A stretch of 39,176 bases of DNA from Actinoplanes philippinensis (GTDB lineage Bacteria > Actinomycetota > Actinomycetes > Mycobacteriales > Micromonosporaceae), in contig NZ_FONV01000036.1 in NCBI RefSeq assembly GCF_900113015.1, positions 1 to 39,176 of the forward strand, written 5' to 3'. A model generated the notes under the pieces. That model did not search any database. It saw only the letters and a list, made by a program, of their open reading frames with translations, and was not told where the DNA came from. Below are positions 24,383 to 31,115 of this stretch, piece by piece. The translations under genes and the position numbers were made by a program. Positions within the stretch are counted from its first letter, which is position 1, and every line of letters begins with the position of its first letter.

Positions 24383-26359
24383 ATGACGATTACGGGTTTT
24401 GACTCGACAGGCCAGTCGACCGGCGAGAGCCTTCTGCCGCCGCGCCAAGTGACCGCCGACGACGACCTGGACGCGGAGCTGATAGCCCTCGGGTCAACTG
24501 CCGCGGTGGCCGCGCCGGCCATTGCGACGCCCGTCGTCGAGCCCGACGAAGAGCAGGTGGGACGCCCTTCGTGGCGTCGCTGGCTCACGTGGCGTGATGT
24601 CGCCGCGCTCGCGAGTTTCCTCGCCGTGGCGCTCTACCTGACCGCCCCTATGTGGCTCAATCTTGATCATGAGTTGCGTGACGATCCGCAGGATCAAGCT
24701 TTCTTCGAGTGGATGCTGGCGCACGGTGCACGCGTGCTCACCGATGGCGTCTATCCGTTCTTCTCGGACCGTATGAATTACCCCGACGGGGTGAACATGA
24801 TGGCCAACACCTCAGTGTTGGCCGTTTCCTTGCCACTGACGCCCGTCACTCTTCTGTTCGGTCCACATGTGGCGTTCAACGTATTTCTCACCGGCGCATT
24901 GGCATTCACCGGCGCGTCGTGGTATTTGGTGCTCTCGCGTAGGTTCGTCACATCTCGGGCAGCGGCCTGGGTCGGGGCCCTCTTCTGCGCCTTCGCGCCG
25001 AGCATGGTCTCGCACGCCGGCGGCCACCCGAACATCGTCTCCCAGTTCCTCGTCCCGCTGATCGTCTGGCGCACCCTGGAGCTCCGGGTCCGCGGCCGCG
25101 CTCTGCGCAACGGGCTGCTCCTCGCCGGGCTGCTGGTCTGGCAGGCGTTCATCAACCTCGAGATCCTCTTCATGACCGCTGTCGGTCTCGGTTTCTTCTG
25201 TGTGGTCATGGCAGCCGTCCGGCGCCGGCGCCATCCGGGCGAGGCGACGGCGTTCCTGCGCGCGCTCGCGGTCACCGCGGTCGCCACCCTGGCCGCACTC
25301 GCCTACCCGCTGAGCGTCCAGTTCTTCGGCCCGCAGAGCTATCAGGGCCTCTCCGAGTACGTCCGGGCGTTCGGCGCCGACCTCGCGTCCTTCGCCGCCT
25401 ACTCCCGGCACTCGGTGGCCGGCGACGCCTCGATCGCCAGCCGGCTCACCCAGAACCCGGCGGAGGAGAACGCGTTCTTCGGCTGGGGACTGATCGTCCT
25501 CTTCGCCGGTCTGCTGATCTGGCTGCGGCGGTCCGCGGCGGTGCTCACCCTCGGCGGCATCGCGCTTCTCTTCGCGGCCATGTCGCTGGGCCCCAACGTG
25601 GTGCTGAACGGTGTCGACACCGGCTACCCCGGCATCTGGGCCGTGCTGCACAGCATCCCGGTGCTCGACTCGGCGGTGCCCACCCGCTGGGCCATGGCGA
25701 TCGCCCCGATCGTCGGCGTCGTCCTGGCCTTCGGCTGCCAGCGCGCGGCCGACATGATCCGCAGCCAGCCCGCGTCCCGCGGCCCGATCCGGGTCGCGAT
25801 GATCACCGCGGTCGCGATGGCGCTGGTGCCGCTCATCCCCAAGCCACTGGCCACGGTCCCGATGGACCCGGTTCCCACGTTCGTCACCTCGGGCGCCTGG
25901 CGGGCCTACGTCGACGACCGGCACACCCTGCTCGCGCTCCCGGTGCCCGACAACGTGTACCCGGACCCGCTGCGCTGGTCCGCCGAGACCGGGCAGGACC
26001 TGCGCATCGCCGGCGCGTACGCGTTGCTCCCCGCTCAGAACCCGCAGGACCCCCAGGACCGGACCGCGATGTTCGCGCCGCCGTGGCGTCCGACGAGTGG
26101 CCTGATCGCCTCGATCAAGCAGGGCAACCCGATCCCGGAGATCAATGACACCCGCCGCGAGATGGCCCTGGCCGACCTCCGCTTCTGGAAGGCGGCCGTG
26201 GTGGTGCTGACCCCGCAGACCCGTGACATCGAGATGCTCCGCACGATGTCCGAGCTGCTCGGCTTCCGGCCGTCGTGGATCGGCGGCGCCTGGGTCTGGG
26301 ATGTCCGCCACCTGGTCGACAACCCGGACGCGGCCATCACCGGCGGCGAGCCCTACTGA
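24383..26359 (+). CDS. GT-C-type polytopic membrane glycosyltransferase-like protein
   Basis: The product of 658 residues has a 70-residue cytoplasmic tail, then about 11-12 membrane helices to residue ~475 and an extracytoplasmic C-terminal domain of about 170 residues. The first outside loop after helix 1 carries HELRDDPQDQAFFEWML, with Asp100, Asp101 and Asp104, the acidic motif position where polyprenyl-phosphate-sugar GT-C enzymes keep their catalytic Asp. PTRWAMAIAPIVG and GAWRAYVDDRHTLLALPVPD are further landmarks. It probably transfers a sugar from a polyprenyl-phosphate donor onto an exported glycan or lipid. The first ~580 bases use many A/T-ending codons, unlike the rest of the gene. 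Confidence 0.8.
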   Translation: MTITGFDSTGQSTGESLLPPRQVTADDDLDAELIALGSTAAVAAPAIATPVVEPDEEQVGRPSWRRWLTWRDVAALASFLAVALYLTAPMWLNLDHELRDDPQDQAFFEWMLAHGARVLTDGVYPFFSDRMNYPDGVNMMANTSVLAVSLPLTPVTLLFGPHVAFNVFLTGALAFTGASWYLVLSRRFVTSRAAAWVGALFCAFAPSMVSHAGGHPNIVSQFLVPLIVWRTLELRVRGRALRNGLLLAGLLVWQAFINLEILFMTAVGLGFFCVVMAAVRRRRHPGEATAFLRALAVTAVATLAALAYPLSVQFFGPQSYQGLSEYVRAFGADLASFAAYSRHSVAGDASIASRLTQNPAEENAFFGWGLIVLFAGLLIWLRRSAAVLTLGGIALLFAAMSLGPNVVLNGVDTGYPGIWAVLHSIPVLDSAVPTRWAMAIAPIVGVVLAFGCQRAADMIRSQPASRGPIRVAMITAVAMALVPLIPKPLATVPMDPVPTFVTSGAWRAYVDDRHTLLALPVPDNVYPDPLRWSAETGQDLRIAGAYALLPAQNPQDPQDRTAMFAPPWRPTSGLIASIKQGNPIPEINDTRREMALADLRFWKAAVVVLTPQTRDIEMLRTMSELLGFRPSWIGGAWVWDVRHLVDNPDAAITGGEPY

Positions 26360-26470
26360 TCGGCCCGTAGCGAGATGCCGGTGGGGACGCATCTGCCCGG
26401 CGGCGCGGAGTCGGTGGTGAGGGGACGCCTGCGTCGCCTGGATGTGGCGGGACTCTGCGTGGCCGTACCC

Positions 26471-27253
26471 CTAAGCGGTTTTGATGCAGCAGCCCGGGCA
26501 GACCTTGGGGCGCGGCAGGGTGAAGGCCAGGCAGCACGTTTTGCGTTGCACGTCGAGTTTGCCCTGGCGGTTGGGGATCAGGTCGATCAGGTCGCGGACG
26601 CCGAGCGCGCCGAGGAGCCGGTCGATCGTGTCGGCGGAGGAGCCGGGGACGGCGTCGGCGGAGCGCAGGACGCCGTAGGCGATGCCGGAGGCCAGGGAGC
26701 CGAGCAGGGTGCGTTTGCCGAGGCGGACCCGGCTGTGGATGGCGTCGAGCAGCGGGGTGAGGTGCTGGTCGAGGAGGCTGCGGCGGAACTCGATCAGCAG
26801 AGCTTCCTCGTCGGCGACGACCTTGACCTGCGGGAGCCCGGAGAGCGCCAGAGGATCGTGGGGTAGGACGGCGACCGGGATGTCCGGGCGCAGGCCGAGA
26901 GTGATCAGCGGACGGGGATCATCGAAGCGCATCAGCGTGTCGGTGGCGGTGAGTAACGGCACACGTCGCGCGGAGGCCCAGCCGAGGACGGCGGGGAGGG
27001 CGAGCCAGTAGGTGTACGCCTTCCAGGCGAGCGCGGCGGCGGCGTGCGGCTGCGCGTCCCAGCGGCGGCGGGCGGCGTCGAGGAGCGTGTCGAGGTGCAC
27101 GTCGGCGAGCCGGGCCGTGGGTGTCCAGCCGGCCTGGTCGCGAATCACCAGGTCGGGAGCGAGGCCGGGGAGCTCGGTGCTGGTGCCGAACATGGCGCGC
27201 AGAGTCGCGGTGACCGGGGCCAGGGGCCGGGGGCGGATCTGCGTGAGCTCCAT
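26471..27253 (-). CDS. FhuF-like ferric-siderophore reductase ([2Fe-2S] C-terminus)
   Basis: The product is 260 residues from the ATG at 27253; the frame is open to a TTG at 27337 and the true start is not settled because no strong binding site is seen. The C-terminus RKTCCLAFTLPRPKVCPGCC gives the CC-x10-C-x2-C arrangement (Cys240, Cys241, Cys252, Cys255) that binds a [2Fe-2S] cluster in FhuF-type siderophore-iron reductases. The remaining helical region (TYWLALPAVLGWA, FRRSLLDQHLTPLLDAI) also fits. It should release iron from imported ferric siderophores in the cytoplasm. An iron box lies upstream at 27403, consistent with expression in iron shortage. Confidence 0.85.
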   Translation of the reverse strand: MELTQIRPRPLAPVTATLRAMFGTSTELPGLAPDLVIRDQAGWTPTARLADVHLDTLLDAARRRWDAQPHAAAALAWKAYTYWLALPAVLGWASARRVPLLTATDTLMRFDDPRPLITLGLRPDIPVAVLPHDPLALSGLPQVKVVADEEALLIEFRRSLLDQHLTPLLDAIHSRVRLGKRTLLGSLASGIAYGVLRSADAVPGSSADTIDRLLGALGVRDLIDLIPNRQGKLDVQRKTCCLAFTLPRPKVCPGCCIKTA

Positions 27254-27402
27254 GGTGATGCTGGTCACGGGCGGCCGCCGGCCCGCGGCACTCGTCGCTG
27301 AGTCACCGCACAACTCCTCGCGGATGAACTTGCTCAAGCCGGATGGGGACGAGCCGGCTCTTGTGGAGCGACAGAGGCTCGTGACGACCCACGGTACCCG
27401 GT

Positions 27403-27421
27403 TAAGGGTAGCCTAACCACA
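27403..27421 (-). promoter_or_regulatory. IdeR/DmdR-type iron box
   Basis: TAAGGGTAGCCTAACCACA matches the iron-box consensus TTAGGTTAGSCTAACCTAA at 15 of 19 positions, counting S as G or C, with the core GGTAGCCTAAC well conserved. It lies upstream of the FhuF-like gene and in the divergent region shared with the XRE-deformylase gene. Confidence 0.75.
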
Positions 27422-27452
27422 CTGGCCCAAGGGATCTTTCGGGCGAATGCCC

Positions 27453-27469
27453 AAGGTAATGATTACTTT
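27453..27469. promoter_or_regulatory. Fur/Zur-like dyad upstream of the XRE-deformylase gene
   Basis: AAGGTAAT-G-ATTACTTT is an inverted repeat of 8+8 with one central base and one mismatch. Its AATGATT centre matches the centre of actinobacterial Zur boxes (TGAAAATGATTTTCA), although the flanks differ. An overlapping TACTTT could be a -10. Which regulator binds is not known. Confidence 0.45.
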
Positions 27470-27588
27470 ACGTAGCGTCGTCCCGCTGCCGGATTCGTCA
27501 AGGTATCTGTCGGCAACGCGCTACTAGCTCCTTGGTGACACAAGATCCCAGCGACACTGAACATGCCGTCGCGAAGGGGACATCCGTG

Positions 27589-29118
27589 ATGACCACCTCG
27601 CCCATCGACAGGGCCGCAGATCAGTTCGTCACGGCGCTTGCGCAATGGCGGGTCGAGCGCGGGATGACGAAGAAGCAGCTCGCCGCCCGGATGGGTTTCG
27701 ACCCCTCCTACGTCAGCCACGTCGAGGGGCGCCGGCACAAACCCACCGAGGACTTCGCCCGCCGGGCCGAAGCGGTCCTCGGCGCGGGCGGGGCCATCTG
27801 GCAGAGATTCCAGGAGTACGACGAGCTCCGCCACGCCCGTGCCACCGGTCTGCACCGTGACCCTCCGGTGCCGGTCCAGTGGCTGCCGCCGGGCACCGGC
27901 CTGATCGTGGAGCGGGAGGTCGCCGAGCTCGCGTACACCGACGGCGCCTACCGCTGCCGCGTCCAGCGCTGGCTCTACAACGCCGGTGTGGAACCGGTCA
28001 CCCGCTACCTCGCCAAGATCTCGGTGGACCGTTACCCGCACGACCCGGCCGGCTCCAACCGGCACCACCGGGAGAACCCGCTCACCTTCGACGAGATGGA
28101 CGTGCACGCGTTCGCCGGCGAGGGTGACGCGGCCGAGACCATGATCTGGCGGGTCAAGCTCGACCGGGACGCGTCCAAGGAGATCTGGCTGATGTTCGCC
28201 AACGGGCGCGGCCAGTTCCCGCTCTATCCCGGCGAGCGGACCGTCATCGAGTACGCGTACACGGTCGGCGAGGAGAAGTGGGGCCAGTGGTTCCAGCGAG
28301 CCGTCCGCCTGCCGACCCGGTCGCTGACCGTCCGGCTGAACTTCCCGGAGAGCTTCGAACCCCAGGTCTGGGGTGTGGAGGCGTCCCTCGCCGCTGAGGT
28401 GCCCGTCCGCACCCCGTTGGAACGCCGCACCGAGGGAGGTCGCGCCATTTTTGAGTGGTCAACAGACGCGCCCCTGCTCAACGCGCGGTACCGGCTGGAA
28501 TGGCGGTACCGCGGCGCCGATGCCCCGGTCTACGAGGAGACCGGACCGCCGGAGCCGGCCCTGCCCAGGGCGTCGCACCGGATGCGTGGCATCGGCATCA
28601 TCCAGCGCGGATCCGACCTGCTCCGGCAGCGGGCCCGCCACTTCCAGCTACCCCGTGAGGGCGCCGCCGCCCGCAACGCGGTCACCCGGCTGCTCACGTC
28701 GCTCGGCCGCCTGGAGGACCTGCACGAGTTCAGCAAGGGCGTGGGTCTGGCCGCGCCGCAGATCGGAGTGCCGGTGGCGGCCGCCGTGGTCCGCCCGCCG
28801 GAACGCGACGTCGACCCGGTGGTCCTGCTCAACCCGCGGGTCGTCGGTGAGTCCGTGGAGTGCGACGAGCAGTACGAGGGCTGTCTGTCGTTCTTCGACT
28901 ACCGCGGACTGGTGCCGCGACCGCTGCGGATCGATGTGGAGCACGCGCGGTTCGACGGGACCCGGGTGGTGACCAGTTTCGAACGAGCACTGGCCCGGCT
29001 GATCAGCCACGAGATCGACCACCTGGAGGGACGGCTCTACGTGGACCGGATGGAGGCCGACGCCAAGCTGATCCCGGTCGCCCAGTATCAGCAGACCGGG
29101 CGGCCCTGGGACTACTGA
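27589..29118 (+). CDS. Fusion of XRE-type DNA-binding domain, unknown beta-rich domain and peptide deformylase
   Basis: The ATG at 27589 follows AAGGGGA by 8 bases and gives 509 residues. Residues about 11-65 form an XRE/Cro helix-turn-helix (ALAQWRVERGMTKKQLAARMG, with SYVSHVEGRRHKP). Residues ~95-320 are an unrecognised beta-rich domain (WGQWFQRAVRLPTRSLTVRL). Residues ~330-509 are a full-length peptide deformylase with all three motifs: GVGLAAPQ (384-391), EGCLS (430-434, metal ligand Cys432) and HEIDH (474-478, ligands His474 and His478, catalytic Glu475). A deformylase removes the formyl group from new proteins using Fe2+; here it is joined to a DNA-binding domain. Its 3' end is 6 bases from the convergent flavohemoglobin gene. 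There is no methionyl-tRNA formyltransferase neighbour. Confidence 0.9.
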   Translation: MTTSPIDRAADQFVTALAQWRVERGMTKKQLAARMGFDPSYVSHVEGRRHKPTEDFARRAEAVLGAGGAIWQRFQEYDELRHARATGLHRDPPVPVQWLPPGTGLIVEREVAELAYTDGAYRCRVQRWLYNAGVEPVTRYLAKISVDRYPHDPAGSNRHHRENPLTFDEMDVHAFAGEGDAAETMIWRVKLDRDASKEIWLMFANGRGQFPLYPGERTVIEYAYTVGEEKWGQWFQRAVRLPTRSLTVRLNFPESFEPQVWGVEASLAAEVPVRTPLERRTEGGRAIFEWSTDAPLLNARYRLEWRYRGADAPVYEETGPPEPALPRASHRMRGIGIIQRGSDLLRQRARHFQLPREGAAARNAVTRLLTSLGRLEDLHEFSKGVGLAAPQIGVPVAAAVVRPPERDVDPVVLLNPRVVGESVECDEQYEGCLSFFDYRGLVPRPLRIDVEHARFDGTRVVTSFERALARLISHEIDHLEGRLYVDRMEADAKLIPVAQYQQTGRPWDY

Positions 29119-29124
29119 GATCCG

Positions 29125-30234
29125 TCAGTCCGAGAAGCTGTCGTACTTTATCCGGACAGAGGGGATCTGCAGCTCGGACAGCTTCTTCAGGGTGGCCCGC
29201 ACCATCCGGCCCGAACCGGAGACGAAGAAGTCGTGCTCCTTCCACGGGCCGTACTTCACCACCACGTCGGCGATGTCACCCTGCTCGCCGGGGAAGGTCG
29301 GATCGTCGCTGCAGGCGGTCACCACCGACAGCCACGGATAGCGGGCGGCCAGCCGGTTCAGGTCGGCCAGGTCGTACAGATCCTCACGATTGCGCGCGCC
29401 GAAGAAGACGTGCACCCAACGGGTCCGGTTGTACCGGGTCAGCTCCTCGAGCAGCGACTTGATCGGGGCCAGCCCGGTGCCACCGGCCACGAAGACGGCG
29501 TCCCGGGTCGATCTTCGATCCAGTGTCATCGAGCCCATCGGCGCGGCCAGCTTGATCATGTCGCCGACCTGCAGCCGGCGCACCAGCGCGCTCGACACCC
29601 AGCCGGCGCCCACCGCCCGTACGTGGAACTCCAGCGTGTTGTCCCGCCGGGGCGCGTTCGCCGGAGAGTAGGTACGCCACAGGCGCGGCTGGTAACGCGG
29701 GCACTCGATGCTCAGGTACTGCCCGGACCGGTAGTCCAGCGGCTGCAACGGCAGCACCGTGAACACCGCGATGTCCCGGGACCGGCGCTCGTGCGCGACG
29801 ACCTCGCCGTACCAGTACGGCGGATTCGGGTCGGCGTCCGCTCCGGCCAGCATCTTCGCGGCGATCACCGCGTACGCGTCGGCCCACGCCTGGTCGTACT
29901 CGACACCCCACTGCTCGCCCGCGTACGCCCGCATCGACTCGATCAGGGCGCCGCCGACCACCTCGTAGTGCTCTGGTTCCACGTGGAACTTGCGATGATC
30001 ACGACCCAGCGCCCGCAGGTACTCGTCGAACTTCTCCGGATCCTCCAGCGTCTGCACGGCGGTGACGATCGCGTTCAGCAGACGCGCCCGCTGCACGTCC
30101 ATCTGGACCGGGAAGAGATCGCGCAGATCCGGGTACGACAGGAAGATCCGCGCGTAGAAATAGCCGGCAACCTTGTCCTGATGCTCCTCGACGAGGCTCC
30201 AGCTCTCCTTGAGCAAGCGTGCGAGGTCTCCCAT
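29125..30234 (-). CDS. Flavohemoglobin-type globin-FAD/NAD(P)H oxidoreductase
   Basis: This 369-residue protein combines a globin with a ferredoxin-reductase unit, the plan of nitric-oxide-detoxifying flavohemoglobins. Globin (about 1-130): DLRDLFPVQ with the CD1 phenylalanine and RDHRKFHVEPEHYEVVG with proximal His80. FAD domain: RSGQYLSIECP and RLWRTYSPAN. NAD domain: VFVAGGTGLAPIKSL and FFVSGSGRMVRATL. ATG 30234 is chosen at the globin start; an in-frame GTG at 30255 is possible and the open frame reaches 30417. The length is a little short compared with E. coli Hmp (about 396). The likely role is NO dioxygenation, and the iron/redox neighbourhood fits. Confidence 0.92.
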   Translation of the reverse strand: MGDLARLLKESWSLVEEHQDKVAGYFYARIFLSYPDLRDLFPVQMDVQRARLLNAIVTAVQTLEDPEKFDEYLRALGRDHRKFHVEPEHYEVVGGALIESMRAYAGEQWGVEYDQAWADAYAVIAAKMLAGADADPNPPYWYGEVVAHERRSRDIAVFTVLPLQPLDYRSGQYLSIECPRYQPRLWRTYSPANAPRRDNTLEFHVRAVGAGWVSSALVRRLQVGDMIKLAAPMGSMTLDRRSTRDAVFVAGGTGLAPIKSLLEELTRYNRTRWVHVFFGARNREDLYDLADLNRLAARYPWLSVVTACSDDPTFPGEQGDIADVVVKYGPWKEHDFFVSGSGRMVRATLKKLSELQIPSVRIKYDSFSD

Positions 30235-30329
30235 GCCATTCAGGGTGGTCAGCACAGTCGGGAACACGACGCACTTCAAGTGCGACAGCGGTGTGTCGCA
30301 TGGCGAAATAGGGGGATTTGTGCCTCGCC

Positions 30330-30341
30330 TAGAGTAGCGGG
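30330..30341 (+). promoter_or_regulatory. Probable leaderless promoter of the CPBP protease gene
   Basis: TAGAGT with 6 bases to the GTG at 30342 repeats exactly the arrangement before eccB at 10441. Confidence 0.5.
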
Positions 30342-31115
30342 GTGACCCTGGAAGAACAGCAGCAGACCACCCGTCCGCGTTACCGGGCCGAGATCGCCAT
30401 CGTGCTGCTGCTGTCACTCGGGCAGTCAGCCGTCTACTCGATCGTGTCGCTGACCGCGAAACTCACCGCGGAGAAGCCACTCGCGCAGCAGACCACCACG
30501 CTCAACCCGACCGTCTCGCCGCGGATCTATCTCGATCTCACGTACCAGATGCTCGGGATCTTCTTCGCCCTGATCCCCGTGGCGCTGGCGTTCTTCCTGC
30601 TCGCCAAGGACCGGATCAGGCCGCGTGACCTCGGCATCGACTACCGCCGGCCGGGTTACGACATCGGCTGGGGCCTCTCCCTGGCGGCCGGCATCGGGCT
30701 GCCCGGGCTCCTCTTCGTGTACGCGGCCCTCAAGCTCGGCATCAACGCGCAGATCCGGCCGTCCGGGCTCGAACCCTACTGGTGGTCGGTGCCCGTGCTG
30801 ATCCTCTCCGCGATCCAGAACTCCGTCCTCGAAGAGGTCATCGTCGTCGGATACCTGATCACCCGGCTCCGCAGCCTCGAGCTTCCGATCGTCTGGATCA
30901 TCGCGGCGTCCGCCGTCCTCCGCGGCTCATACCACCTCTACCAGGGCTTCGGCGGCTTCATCGGCAACGCGATCATGGGCGTCGTGTTCGCGCTGTTCTT
31001 CTTGCGGACCAGACGACTCATGCCGCTGATCGTCGCCCACAGCGCGCTCGACATCGTTGCCTTCGTCGGCTATCAGCTCCTACCCGACTCCTGGCTGACC
31101 TGGCTCTCCGCGTAG
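30342..31115 (+). CDS. CPBP-family intramembrane metalloprotease-like protein
   Basis: This 257-residue polytopic membrane protein has about 7 helices. Motif 1 is NSVLEEVIVVGYLITRL, motif 2 LRGSYHLYQGFGGFIGNAIMG and motif 3 PLIVAHSALDIVAF. The EExxxR arginine of classical CaaX/ABI proteases is Val here, but the two Glu and the His residues are kept. Related actinobacterial proteins share this change, from memory, so it may be a normal subfamily. Substrate is unknown. It is convergent with the basic protein gene at 31073, and the two coding ends overlap by 43 bases. Confidence 0.9.
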   Translation: MTLEEQQQTTRPRYRAEIAIVLLLSLGQSAVYSIVSLTAKLTAEKPLAQQTTTLNPTVSPRIYLDLTYQMLGIFFALIPVALAFFLLAKDRIRPRDLGIDYRRPGYDIGWGLSLAAGIGLPGLLFVYAALKLGINAQIRPSGLEPYWWSVPVLILSAIQNSVLEEVIVVGYLITRLRSLELPIVWIIAASAVLRGSYHLYQGFGGFIGNAIMGVVFALFFLRTRRLMPLIVAHSALDIVAFVGYQLLPDSWLTWLSA

